DNA from: Rhodanobacter denitrificans
GTDB taxonomy: Bacteria; Pseudomonadota; Gammaproteobacteria; Xanthomonadales; Rhodanobacteraceae
Direction of reading: 5' to 3'
Length of the DNA: 64,000 bases
NCBI RefSeq assembly: GCF_000230695.2
Contig: NC_020541.1
Location: 4,092,001 to 4,156,000, forward strand
The first letter of the stretch is position 1. Every line of letters starts with the position of its first letter. The notes under the pieces are model-generated. The model worked only from the letters and a program-made list of their open reading frames with translations, had not been told where the DNA came from and did no database searches. Shown here piece by piece: positions 44,847 through 53,365 of this stretch. Made by a program: the position numbers and the translations under genes.

Positions 44847-46241
44847 ATGAGGACGCATCTGAACGACATGGACAAAACTTCACCTCGAACGGCTATTTTC
44901 ATCTCGCACGCAACACCGGAAGACAATGCATTCGTGCGTTGGCTTGGTGCCAAGTTGTCTGCTTTGGGCTATGAGGTTTGGGCGGATCTGTTCGCACTGC
45001 ATGGCGGGTCGGACTGGTCTCGAAAACTGGAAGATGCCCTCCGAAACCGAGCACTCAAGATGCTATTGGTCTGCACGCCAGATGGCTTGGAGAAGCAAGG
45101 CGTTCGTAACGAGGTCGAAATTGCAACCGCTGTTAGTAAGTCGATTTCCGATACTGAGTTCATCATCCCGTTGCGGCTGGCTTCCTACGATGCGCCTTTC
45201 CGCATCGCCCATCTTCAATACATCGACTTCTCTCATGGGTGGGCTAACGGCTTCGTCGAGCTTTCCGAATTACTTTTGGCAAACAAAGCCATCTCGAGAA
45301 CTGATGACGGCGACACCTTGAGTGAGTGGCTAACCGATCAAACGAATGGCGCTGCAAAGCTGATCCAACGCACAGAGTATCTCGTCTCGAATTGGCTCCG
45401 GATCAAGTCGTTTCCCGAGACACTGTACTACTGCGAACCACCCTTCGGCTTCGATGTCCAGCGATTCCAGATGCGCGACATCGAGACTTACCCGCTCATT
45501 CCGTTCAAGAACGGAATCCTCACCTTTGCCTCCCCAAATGCTGCCGGCGAATTACGCCCCGGAGTTCCGGCACATGTTGTCGGGGAGCTTTCGTTATCGA
45601 GGTTCCGGTCCGAAGGATGGTCAGAGCAAGGGATCGAGCGATACGTCGCGAGTCGTCACTTCTCTGACCTCGGCAATCAAGCCTTCGATCTACACATGCA
45701 CCGGCTGGGCATGTCGGCTCTCGCCAATCAGAAAGGCCGACGCACGTGGTGGGCTGACATACGCGTCGTCCCGAAGACGAAAGTTTCGTTCAACTGGAAG
45801 CACATGAAGGGATCGCGCCAAATCATGGGCCAGTCGGAGAAGCGAAACGTGTTTTGGCACTACGGTCTGAACGCACAGACCCGCGACTACCCGAAGCCTC
45901 ATATCCGCCTCTCCCCTCGCTTATTGTTCTCCACGAACGGTATGGACATCATCGATGACCCAAAAAAGGCTCATCGCCTGAGACGATCATTCGCCGCGAG
46001 CTGGCGGAACGCGCGTTGGCGCGACATGCTGCTTGCATATCTGTGGTGGGTGTCAGGCGGTACAAACGAAATCGCCTTTCCAGTGTCGCCAACTGAGAAT
46101 CTCGTCGCCTCGCTTCCGCCCTTTTTGCCGGTTGCGAAGTTCGGCGTGCATGAAGCCGGCGATGTGGATGCCGATGAAGATGACCCCGACATCGACTACG
46201 GCGAATGGTACGAAGACGAGGGCGAAAGCGATGAGGAATAG
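44847..46241 (+). CDS. TIR-APAZ effector of a SPARTA short-Argonaute system
   Basis: The NADase partner of a short prokaryotic Argonaute. The N-terminal TIR domain starts IFISHATPEDNAFVRWL and includes GYEVWADL and GVRNEVEIA. By comparison with known SPARTA TIR-APAZ proteins, Glu89 (first E of NEVE) is the likely catalytic residue. The rest is an APAZ domain (for example NVFWHYGLNAQTRDYPKPH and FSTNGMDIIDDPKKAHR) ending in an acidic tail (DADEDDPDIDYGEWYEDEGE). It has 464 residues from 44847; an alternative ATG at 44868 gives a length closer to known homologues. No clear ribosome-binding site favours either. It overlaps the pAgo gene by 11 bases. Confidence 0.92.
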   Translation: MRTHLNDMDKTSPRTAIFISHATPEDNAFVRWLGAKLSALGYEVWADLFALHGGSDWSRKLEDALRNRALKMLLVCTPDGLEKQGVRNEVEIATAVSKSISDTEFIIPLRLASYDAPFRIAHLQYIDFSHGWANGFVELSELLLANKAISRTDDGDTLSEWLTDQTNGAAKLIQRTEYLVSNWLRIKSFPETLYYCEPPFGFDVQRFQMRDIETYPLIPFKNGILTFASPNAAGELRPGVPAHVVGELSLSRFRSEGWSEQGIERYVASRHFSDLGNQAFDLHMHRLGMSALANQKGRRTWWADIRVVPKTKVSFNWKHMKGSRQIMGQSEKRNVFWHYGLNAQTRDYPKPHIRLSPRLLFSTNGMDIIDDPKKAHRLRRSFAASWRNARWRDMLLAYLWWVSGGTNEIAFPVSPTENLVASLPPFLPVAKFGVHEAGDVDADEDDPDIDYGEWYEDEGESDEE

Positions 46242-47790
46242 GCGTCCTGCACTCAGCGTATTGCACATTGAGGAACCGGAGCTTGAGTTTCGCTTCGGGC
46301 AGCGTGTGACTTATCCCCGAGATGGCCTCTACCTGTTTGGTCCCGTTGATGCTGGCGCGGCTCCTCGTTCGATTCGCTATGGGTTCATCGGAACGCCGCA
46401 ATCGTTCGAGTGCTTTCAAGAATGGGCATCTCAGGTATCCGGCTACATTCCTATTCCAACGCGCGGAAAGACGTCCAAAGAGAGCATGCCTCACCATGTC
46501 CCGTTTCCTGGCTTTGCTGAGACGTTTTTCTCACATTGGTCCGCAACGCCAGCTTTCGCGATCCGCGACCTGTCCGAAGATGATCTAAGGCGCAAGGCAC
46601 ATATCGGAAACCGGCACGAGGCTATCAAGGAATTAGTCGATACCTACGTTGATAGGCTCATTGCCGAGATCAAGCGGCTCGAAGACCCGCCCCAGTTCTG
46701 GTACGCGGTTATTCCTGAGTTCGTCTACGAGCTTGGTCGTCCTCAGTCTGCGGTCTCAAAGGCAGATCGAGTGCCTGGAAAGATCCTCGTGAGCGAGAAG
46801 CAGGCATCGAAGATGACCTATCAAGCGTCGCTTTTCGCACAGGACGAAAAGGATGCTGAGGTCTACCAGTATGAGAAGAACTTTCGTCGCCAGTTAAAAG
46901 CGCGCCTGCTCGATCACAAGATCGTGACTCAGATCGTTCGAGAAACGACGCTCGCGCCGGGGCGATTTCTCAAGGCTGGAACTGATCAGCCGAAGCGTCG
47001 CGTGGAAGATCCCGCGACAATTGCTTGGAAGCTCTCGACTGGTTCCTACTACAAGTCTGGCGGACGCCCTTGGCAACTTGCTGGCGTACGTCCGGGTGTG
47101 TGCTACGTCGGACTTGTCTATAAGCAGCAGCCGCAAAACGAGGACCATCGCTACGCATGCTGTGCCGCTCAGATGTTCCTTGCGGATGGTGAGGGGGTTG
47201 TCTTCCGTGGAGCACTTGGCCCTTGGTATAACCCCGATACAAGGCAGTATCACCTGGATGCGGACGCGGCCTACCGACTGGCGTCCACGGTCATTGCCGA
47301 GTACAAGAACAAGCACGATTGTGAGCCGACTGAGCTTTTCATACACGCGCAATCACGCTTTGACGATGCCGAGTGGGAGGGGTTTCACAGTGCCTGCAGT
47401 GGCGCGACGAATCCGGTCGGCGTCCAGATTGGAGATGCCTGGGACGACTTAAAGCTGTTCCGTCCCGGCAACTATCCTGTGATCCGGGGAACCGCTCTCA
47501 TCGTCAGCGCACGCGCGGGCTACCTCTGGACCTCCGGCTATGTTCCACGTCTGGACACCTACATGGGGCCGGACACGCCGAACCCGCTGCATATCGTCAT
47601 ACGTCGAGGCGATGCGTCGATTCAAACAGTGATGGCCGATGTGCTCGCGCTGAGCAAGATCAATTTCAATAGTTGCCTTTTCAATGACCGCCTTCCGGTC
47701 ACGCTTCGGTTCGCGAATGCTATCGGTGAGATTCTTACCGCCGCACCACTTCATTCAGAGCCGATGTTGCCTTTCAAGCATTACATCTAG
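46231..47790 (+). CDS. Short prokaryotic Argonaute (MID-PIWI) of a SPARTA system
   Basis: A 519-residue guide-binding protein that forms a heterodimer with TIR-APAZ. On sensing foreign DNA with an RNA guide, known SPARTA complexes multimerise and deplete NAD+. It begins LSVLHIEEPELEFRFGQRVT, then DGLYLFGPVDAG. The MID phosphate-pocket region is YQYEKNFRRQLKARLLDHKI. The PIWI part shows GVCYVGLVYKQQ, HRYACCAAQMFLADGEGVVF and ELFIHAQSRFDDAEW. The first PIWI catalytic Asp position is replaced (YVGLVY), so it should be nuclease-dead, as in known short pAgos. It ends LRFANAIGEILTAAPL ... FKHYI. The start ATG is within the last codons of the TIR-APAZ gene. Confidence 0.93.
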   Translation: MRNRRPALSVLHIEEPELEFRFGQRVTYPRDGLYLFGPVDAGAAPRSIRYGFIGTPQSFECFQEWASQVSGYIPIPTRGKTSKESMPHHVPFPGFAETFFSHWSATPAFAIRDLSEDDLRRKAHIGNRHEAIKELVDTYVDRLIAEIKRLEDPPQFWYAVIPEFVYELGRPQSAVSKADRVPGKILVSEKQASKMTYQASLFAQDEKDAEVYQYEKNFRRQLKARLLDHKIVTQIVRETTLAPGRFLKAGTDQPKRRVEDPATIAWKLSTGSYYKSGGRPWQLAGVRPGVCYVGLVYKQQPQNEDHRYACCAAQMFLADGEGVVFRGALGPWYNPDTRQYHLDADAAYRLASTVIAEYKNKHDCEPTELFIHAQSRFDDAEWEGFHSACSGATNPVGVQIGDAWDDLKLFRPGNYPVIRGTALIVSARAGYLWTSGYVPRLDTYMGPDTPNPLHIVIRRGDASIQTVMADVLALSKINFNSCLFNDRLPVTLRFANAIGEILTAAPLHSEPMLPFKHYI

Positions 47791-47919
47791 GTAGTGTCGC
47801 CTACGCGTGGACGCGTTGGCTGCTCCGAGGTATCGGACCTACAATCCAAGCGTTACCGTGAAGTCGACGGTACCCGGCATCGCTCGGTGCGAACCTCCGT
47901 CAGTGGTGGCTCTTCCTTG

Positions 47920-48645
47920 TCACTTTGTCAACCACTGGCCATAGGCTTCGACATCGATCATGGGAACCGTTCCACTGAACTGTAGTTGGGCGATTAATTT
48001 GAAGAGGAATGCGGTCGCCGGTTTGTTTCCATCGGTGAAGTTGTATCTGTTCGCGGTTTGGTCAAAGGAAAAATGACCGTGGGCGGCGACACACCCGATG
48101 TCCAAACGACCATGTCCGAGATCGGTCGATAGCGCTCGATCAAAAGACGCTCCTAGCGCAGGACTCCATTCACTCTCAAAGGTCAGCAATCCACCAAGAA
48201 TGGGGACGAGGGGCTTCGGAGGATATGTGCCTCCCGCATGAGGGATCGGAAGGCTCGTCCGATGCAACTTGCGGACACTAGCGACTTTCTCCTGCGCGTA
48301 TGTCACCAAACCGGCGTTAGCCGTTTGCTTGGCCTCGAATACCGCATACACGCTCTCGGCTGGAATGATGGTTTCGTTCTCGTAGGTAAAAATGAACGGC
48401 GAATACTGCCGATCGAAGATCACTACGTCGATCTGCTGACTAAAGTTTCCGAGGCTGTCCACAACATGGGCCTTAGCTGCTTGGTAGCGCTTTGGCAGGT
48501 ATGTGTCCAGCATGCTGATCCAGACATTCTCGCTCGCATCGCCTTTCGTTCCGGGGTGACCGAACGTCTTTCGAACAGTAGCAAGACGCTGCTGAATGTC
48601 TTCGTGCAAAGAAGAAAGTAGCTGGGAGAGTGACCACATGGACAT
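47920..48645 (-). CDS. nucC: CBASS effector nuclease NucC
   Basis: A homotrimeric restriction-like DNA endonuclease activated by cyclic triadenylate, which destroys host and phage DNA. The 241-residue protein (MSMWSLSQLLSSLHEDIQQR) is full length. It has the PD-(D/E)xK site Asp73 (QIDVVIFD) with Glu104 and Lys106 (VFEAKQ). Segments HRTSLPIPHAGGTYPPKPL, GGLLTFESEWSPALG and FLFKLIAQLQFSGTVPMIDV match NucC throughout. It is the last gene of the minus-strand CBASS operon, 132 bases after the TRIP13-like gene, and is convergent with the pAgo gene. Confidence 0.94.
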   Translation of the reverse strand: MSMWSLSQLLSSLHEDIQQRLATVRKTFGHPGTKGDASENVWISMLDTYLPKRYQAAKAHVVDSLGNFSQQIDVVIFDRQYSPFIFTYENETIIPAESVYAVFEAKQTANAGLVTYAQEKVASVRKLHRTSLPIPHAGGTYPPKPLVPILGGLLTFESEWSPALGASFDRALSTDLGHGRLDIGCVAAHGHFSFDQTANRYNFTDGNKPATAFLFKLIAQLQFSGTVPMIDVEAYGQWLTK

Positions 48646-48777
48646 TCAACACCTCAATGCTGTTGATGGCAGGCAATTGCTCGTCGCGGAAGAAGAATTT
48701 GGAGCTCAATAATGCGCACCGAAGACGTATTACCTCGCAATTGAAGTCGCTCCAGGCGTATCAGATATCGCGGAAAC

Positions 48778-49713
48778 TCAGGCCTGATCGCGAAACGTTG
48801 GAGTCGGCGTCATCTGCTGGGCGATCTGAACTGCACGGTCGCCCTCCACGGCGCGGCTAGGATAAGCATCCAAGACGATCGACGGAATTAGGCGCTGGGT
48901 GAGATCGGAGAAGGTGAACCCCACATCATGCCCATTGCGCGCGCCAGTGGCGTTCACCAATCCGTCGAGCTGAGTCTTGGAGAGGCCCAGCGGCCCCAAC
49001 CGTTGCTGAAGAACGTGACGACGTTGCGGCGAATCGGGTCGGGTGAAGGTAAGAATGTCAGCCGCACGACGACGCACCGCCGGGTCTAGTGCACTCAGGC
49101 GGTTGGTGCACATGATGACGGCCGCAGGCACTTTCGTCTGTGCCAGGCGATCGATTCCCCGGATGAAGGCATTGACCCCCGCACGGTCCTCATGGTGCAT
49201 TTGAGTCGACTCGCGCGATTGGGCAAGTGCATCCGCTTCATCAACAAGGAGGATGATCCCGCCATTGCTCTTCCCATGGCCGGCTTGCAGTTTCTTGGCC
49301 TCCGCAAGCGTGTAATCGATCGCGGCCGTCAGCAGCTGGGTCATCTCGCCGACTTGACCCTTGCCGCGCGTGGCCAGGCTCAACGGGAAAAGAGTAATGT
49401 CGATCTTCTCTTGCCGCGCGACGGCATCACCGATCGTTTCGGCCAACTCGGTCTTTCCTGATCCAACATCGCCCGCGAGGATGACCAACGGTGGACGCCG
49501 CAGGACGGTATCCAGCAACGCTGTGGCACCGGGATGATGCTTGTTCGCCCAAGCTTCGAGTCCAGCTGGGTGAACTAGGAGTCCCAGAATCTTCGACAGG
49601 CGCGATTTTTGCTCGTCCAGACCAATCAGACGTTCCAGCCGTGTCCGCGAATCGATGTCGGGATAGGTTTGACGCTGGTCGAACAATTCATCGAGGGTCG
49701 GTTTGGTGCTCAT
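48778..49713 (-). CDS. cap6: CBASS TRIP13/Pch2-like AAA+ ATPase (Cap6)
   Basis: A 311-residue AAA+ remodeller that opens the HORMA protein and so restrains or resets CD-NTase activation. Walker A is GDVGSGKTE (Lys87), Walker B is ILLVDEAD (Asp158, Glu159). Sensor 1 is in VIMCTNRLSALDPAVRRRAAD with arginine residues following. Its ATG overlaps the HORMA stop by one base (TAATG), so the two are translationally coupled, as expected for proteins needed in balance. Confidence 0.92.
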   Translation of the reverse strand: MSTKPTLDELFDQRQTYPDIDSRTRLERLIGLDEQKSRLSKILGLLVHPAGLEAWANKHHPGATALLDTVLRRPPLVILAGDVGSGKTELAETIGDAVARQEKIDITLFPLSLATRGKGQVGEMTQLLTAAIDYTLAEAKKLQAGHGKSNGGIILLVDEADALAQSRESTQMHHEDRAGVNAFIRGIDRLAQTKVPAAVIMCTNRLSALDPAVRRRAADILTFTRPDSPQRRHVLQQRLGPLGLSKTQLDGLVNATGARNGHDVGFTFSDLTQRLIPSIVLDAYPSRAVEGDRAVQIAQQMTPTPTFRDQA

Positions 49714-50228
49714 TAGTAGGTCCTCACGCTAAAACGATCGAGCGCCTTACCGCCAGCAGAGTAGATGCGGTCAGGGGTCAGGTATCCATCGATGCCCGGC
49801 TCAGCAGCGGTACTGCGTTGAAAGGGCAAGCTCTTCTTGAATGCTTCCCGCTGGTCGGGTGTCAGGTTTAGCCACGCCGACGAATAGGTCAGGTAGTTGT
49901 AGAAGCTCGCCCCGGAAATGTCCGCGCCTGGACGGACCTTACCCGGGTCGTCGTCGACGCCATCTGCACCAGCCAGGTCTTTGGCGGAGTAGCGCAACGT
50001 GGGCTCAATCCATTTGTCGCCGCGTTTGTAGCCGTAAGTCACGGTGCCCAAATAGCCGGCTTTCAAAAGCTCCACTACTTCGGTTTCATAGTCAGCGATA
50101 TCCAAGTCGCTCGGAGCACCGTAGAAGCGCTGCATGCGTTTGAGGTCGGCTGCGACTTTTGCCGCCATGTGGCGAGCATGAGTAACCGTGAATGTCGTGG
50201 TTGCAGAAACAGTGAAGCTGCTTGTCAT
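49713..50228 (-). CDS. cap7: CBASS HORMA-domain protein (Cap7)
   Basis: A 171-residue bacterial HORMA protein that, after binding a peptide ligand, activates the CD-NTase. It begins TVSATTTFTVTHARHMAAKV and contains LKRMQRFYGAPSDLDIADYE, LKAGYLGTVTYGYKRG, then DDDPGKVRPGADISGASFYN. The C-terminal segment (GIDGYLTPDRIYSAGGKALD) would be the closing seatbelt. It starts 7 bases after the CD-NTase stop. A single HORMA gene is present. Confidence 0.92.
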   Translation of the reverse strand: MTSSFTVSATTTFTVTHARHMAAKVAADLKRMQRFYGAPSDLDIADYETEVVELLKAGYLGTVTYGYKRGDKWIEPTLRYSAKDLAGADGVDDDPGKVRPGADISGASFYNYLTYSSAWLNLTPDQREAFKKSLPFQRSTAAEPGIDGYLTPDRIYSAGGKALDRFSVRTY

Positions 50229-50235
50229 GGGATCC

Positions 50236-51201
50236 TCATACCTGGAAGGAGGAACCGAAGACCTTCTGCCAGTAGCGTACGGTCTCCTGTTTGGTGGGGG
50301 CTTTCAGCGCGGCGTCGATTGCATCGCCCGCGTCTAGCGCCGCGTCTACGATGGCGTCGGCTTGAGCACGGGTGTACAGCTTCGACACGTTGTTCGCCAC
50401 GTTGACCGGATCGATGATTTGCACCGGCTCTGAAAAGGTGCCAATGCTCGACAGCGGGTAGTAATCCTTGAAGGCGATTTGCTCGCGCAGACCGCTGCGG
50501 GCCGCGTAGGTAAAGAAGTGCTGCAGGGCTTCGGGATAGTCAGAAAATGACAAGCCGTCGTCGCACAACTTGGCAAGAATCATCTCGATCATGAAGGACT
50601 TAAATCGGAAGTTGCTGTTTTCCGCCTTCATGCGTCTAGCCCAGAACTTGACGAGGCGTACTACCTGGGCAAAGTGTATTTCTTGGGCTTGCTTCCGCTT
50701 CTTGGCGAACTCGAGATGCCGGGGGATGCTGGTGCTCAGGAAGGAGCCGTCATCTTGGCTGACCAGGTTGCCATACCAATTCGGATCTCCGTCGTAGAGG
50801 ATCGGCACGACGTCGACGTCCAGCCCGGAGCCTTGGAATGAGACCGTGACCGAATAGGTCTGGGGCTTCACCTGCTCGGGTTTGAAATTCGGGTAGGCCT
50901 TGCGCAGCCGCGCGGCCAAGTAATCCAGCAATCGGCCAACGTCCTGGGGAGCATCCGCGCCATTTATGTAACAGGCGACATCGATGTCATTGATCGACCG
51001 CAGTGCTGTGCCTTTGGCCAAGCTGCCGGACAACAACATCTTCCTCAACGTAAAGTCAGGATGCTCGGCCAAATAAGTTTCTAGCCGCTCGCGCAGCCCG
51101 CGCGCCTGTGCGCGAAGCTCATTCGCCTTATCGCGTGGCAGATTAACCCGGTCGTCGGCGAAGCTCGCGATTTCCCTGTGCCCTACGTGCTGCTTTCCCA
51201 T
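50236..51201 (-). CDS. cdnC: CBASS CD-NTase (CdnC-type cyclic oligonucleotide synthase)
   Basis: A 321-residue nucleotidyltransferase that makes the second messenger for NucC, cyclic triadenylate in characterised relatives. The catalytic core is GSLAKGTALRSINDIDV (Gly59-Ser60, Asp72, Asp74) with the third acidic site in SGLDVDVVPILY (Asp128/Asp130). The C terminus (PTKQETVRYWQKVFGSSFQ) matches CdnC. The start at 51201 is preceded by AAGGGGA. Longer in-frame upstream sequence crosses the promoter palindrome and was excluded. It is the first gene of cdnC-cap7-cap6-nucC, a complete type III CBASS. Confidence 0.94.
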   Translation of the reverse strand: MGKQHVGHREIASFADDRVNLPRDKANELRAQARGLRERLETYLAEHPDFTLRKMLLSGSLAKGTALRSINDIDVACYINGADAPQDVGRLLDYLAARLRKAYPNFKPEQVKPQTYSVTVSFQGSGLDVDVVPILYDGDPNWYGNLVSQDDGSFLSTSIPRHLEFAKKRKQAQEIHFAQVVRLVKFWARRMKAENSNFRFKSFMIEMILAKLCDDGLSFSDYPEALQHFFTYAARSGLREQIAFKDYYPLSSIGTFSEPVQIIDPVNVANNVSKLYTRAQADAIVDAALDAGDAIDAALKAPTKQETVRYWQKVFGSSFQV

Positions 51202-51286
51202 GCATTGATCCCCTTGCCGGGCCGGTCTGGCCGACCTAGCTAGTCTGTCGTTACTGCGGATACCCTCTGCTGTCAGCTTGCCCATG

Positions 51287-51311
51287 GTCTGTCGCAACTG
51301 TTGCGACAGAC
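51287..51311. promoter_or_regulatory. Perfect 12-bp palindrome upstream of the CBASS operon
   Basis: GTCTGTCGCAAC, a one-base centre, then GTTGCGACAGAC, in the 309-base gap (51202-51510) between the PIN and cdnC genes. A partial half-site (GTCTGTCG) recurs at 51243-51250, closer to cdnC. The symmetry and position suggest an operator for a dimeric repressor. No T-run follows, which argues against a terminator. The rest of the gap shows no gene. Confidence 0.55.
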
Positions 51312-51510
51312 GGATCCCCGGCTGATCTTTAAATGTTGTGATGCACATCACAATATTCAAGAGACGAGTTTTGAAGCAGCGGCGCGGTGGTGTCAGCTCT
51401 TGGGCAAAGTCGCAGTCAGTGTTCTTGGCGAGCTTTGGCAGTTCCGTTGGCGAAGGCAGGCAGCTGTCTAGCACGTTGCACTCGCCGCTGGATGCGACCG
51501 GCGTCGCTGC

Positions 51511-52014
51511 TCAACCCAGCACCAGTTCCGTCCGCTTGCGCGACAGCCAACGCTCCGTGTAGTTGTCGCGCAAATCACGGCTCAACCGTGCCTTCAAGTG
51601 CGCACTCATCGCGCCAAGGGAAACCAACCGATCGATCCAGCTGAGGCCGTGGGCAAAACGCACGGCGGCCATGTCCGGGCTGTTGAGCAGCCAAGCCGGC
51701 GCAACTAGGGTTTCCGCGTAGATCAGCAGATCCCGTTCGCCAGCATCGAGAGTGGGATGACCATGCGTCATGTTGAACGTCACCCGCTGTATGTCGGTGA
51801 TCGATTCGACATGGCTCAATTGCCCGCGCAGCACGGCCTCGTCGATCCAGTGCTCGGGATCGCGGTTCTGGTAGCCGGTCTGGGTTTCCTCGACGACCTT
51901 GGCCACCGTGTGTAAGGCAAAGTAGTTGGCCAGCGGTATCCAGCAGCCGGTCTGATGCGCTTCGAGTATGACGTTGGTGTCGACGAGCACGATCTGTTGC
52001 TGTTGGAAATCCAT
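51511..52014 (-). CDS. PIN-domain-like putative ribonuclease
   Basis: A 167-residue protein with a PIN-type acidic set: Asp12 in VLVDTNVILEAH, Glu42/43 in VVEETQTG, and Asp90, Glu93, Asp95 in TLDAGERDLLIYAETL. It resembles the PIN-like proteins found next to XRE-ImmA/IrrE genes, where the pair is thought to act as toxin and antitoxin. It begins 14 bases after the upstream XRE-ImmA gene. The target RNA is unknown, and regulation of the neighbouring CBASS operon is possible. Confidence 0.75.
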   Translation of the reverse strand: MDFQQQQIVLVDTNVILEAHQTGCWIPLANYFALHTVAKVVEETQTGYQNRDPEHWIDEAVLRGQLSHVESITDIQRVTFNMTHGHPTLDAGERDLLIYAETLVAPAWLLNSPDMAAVRFAHGLSWIDRLVSLGAMSAHLKARLSRDLRDNYTERWLSRKRTELVLG

Positions 52015-52028
52015 TCCGTGCTGACCGG

Positions 52029-53144
52029 TTACAAATCGAACGGCGTTTTCAGGCCGTGCTCGGTAAACAAGACGGCCAGGTCATCCACGCTGGTGCCGAT
52101 CACGTCCGCGGCGCGGCGCACCGACAGATAACCCTGTTCGATGCCCCAGCCCAGTGTTGCCACAAAGCGGCGACTGAAACGGGGCGGCAAGACCGCGTCA
52201 TTCGCGGCAGCATCCATGCGCAGCAGACCATCGTCGATGCGTTGTGCAACGGCGTTCTTCAACAGTCCCAGCACGACCAGGCGCCATTTCATGGCTGGGC
52301 CACTGACGCCGAGTTGGGCGGCAGCTTCACGGATACAGCGTGCTTGAGCCTCAGGATCATTCGAAGACAAGGCAGCTTTGTCCATCAGACCGACTATTAC
52401 GTGCCGCGGCATCAACAGGCCGCCGGAGAAATTGTCCGCGAGCTTCTCGATGCGCTTTTGATCCCTGGAGAGTCTCCCTTCCTCCTCGATATGCGCCGGA
52501 GCCATCACGCGCCAGGTGATGAGGTGGAAAAGCTCGTGGCCCATGTCGAACGCGCGGCGTCCGGCGGGTTCATGGCGGTTGATGAGAATGGTGTTGAGTG
52601 GCCCTAGCTGGCACGCCGCACCAGACACGCCGACTACGGTATCGACATGCAGGATCAGCGTATCGAGTTTCTGTTCGAGCACTGATGCCAAGTTCGCCGC
52701 CGGCACATCGCCCAGACCGAGCGAGCGCGAAACGGCGTCGCCTTCGTCGGCAGCCTCTTCGAACGAGCTCTTCGGGTTCAGGCCGATCTGGGGAAGCAGG
52801 GAATTCACCGACTCACCCTTGAGACGGCTCAAGTAGCGATAGGTGGCGATCCAGCCGCCGGCGCGCCGTTCGAAGGATTCGAGATCATCCGCCTTGGCAG
52901 CCTGACGCCAAGAGAAGTTGGCTTCGCCGGCGAGTTCGAAGGGGTCGGTGAAATAACCGGTGTCGACACCGAAAAACTCGGCGGCGCGCACCAGATCGAC
53001 AGGCGCAACCTGACGCTTGCCCAACTCGATGTCGGACAAGGTTTGGCGGTCATTGAAGCCCAGGGCTTGGGCTAGGTCGGTCTGATTGACCTCTCGGCGC
53101 TCGCGCAATGCTTGCAGGCGGCGGCGGATCGTTGCTTGGTCCAT
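52029..53144 (-). CDS. XRE HTH plus ImmA/IrrE metallopeptidase fusion
   Basis: A 371-residue protein with an N-terminal XRE DNA-binding domain (LRERREVNQTDLAQALGFND, then TLSDIELGKRQVAPVDLV). A COG2856/ImmA-IrrE zinc-peptidase domain follows, with the HExxH motif MGHELFHLIT (His203-Glu204-His207). Proteins of this type sense a signal and cut a regulator or act as antitoxin to a neighbouring toxin. The downstream PIN gene is the obvious partner. In some CBASS loci, separate HTH (CapH) and metallopeptidase (CapP) proteins control CBASS, and this fusion just upstream of CBASS could be an analogue. Confidence 0.85.
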   Translation of the reverse strand: MDQATIRRRLQALRERREVNQTDLAQALGFNDRQTLSDIELGKRQVAPVDLVRAAEFFGVDTGYFTDPFELAGEANFSWRQAAKADDLESFERRAGGWIATYRYLSRLKGESVNSLLPQIGLNPKSSFEEAADEGDAVSRSLGLGDVPAANLASVLEQKLDTLILHVDTVVGVSGAACQLGPLNTILINRHEPAGRRAFDMGHELFHLITWRVMAPAHIEEEGRLSRDQKRIEKLADNFSGGLLMPRHVIVGLMDKAALSSNDPEAQARCIREAAAQLGVSGPAMKWRLVVLGLLKNAVAQRIDDGLLRMDAAANDAVLPPRFSRRFVATLGWGIEQGYLSVRRAADVIGTSVDDLAVLFTEHGLKTPFDL

Positions 53145-53165
53145 AGCGGCACCTCCAGTTACGGA

Positions 53166-53196
53166 ATTTTATCTTGCAAAAGTGTCAAATGCAAGA
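53166..53196 (-). promoter_or_regulatory. Promoter with overlapping inverted repeat upstream of the XRE-ImmA gene
   Basis: On the minus strand a TAAAAT -10 (53171-53166) follows a TTGCAT -35 by 17 bases. An exact 7-bp inverted repeat, TCTTGCA (53172-53178) and TGCAAGA (53190-53196), covers the spacer and -35. This arrangement fits autorepression by the XRE domain. Confidence 0.55.
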
Positions 53197-53365
53197 ATTC
53201 ATGTAAGTTGAAGGCGGTGCCGACATCGAGTCGACGTTCATATTTACCCCTCACAGGCGTCCCATTTGGCTAAAGTCTGGGATCACATTTTTTGCGTGCT
53301 TCAGCTCACCTGAGCCGCGCATCATCACGGACATGCTTCGGCCCGCCCGGGCCACAGGGGAAGCG

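Noticed and set aside
47791..47919. Terminator between the pAgo and nucC genes
   Set aside because: The 129-base convergent gap has no clear stem followed by a T-run.
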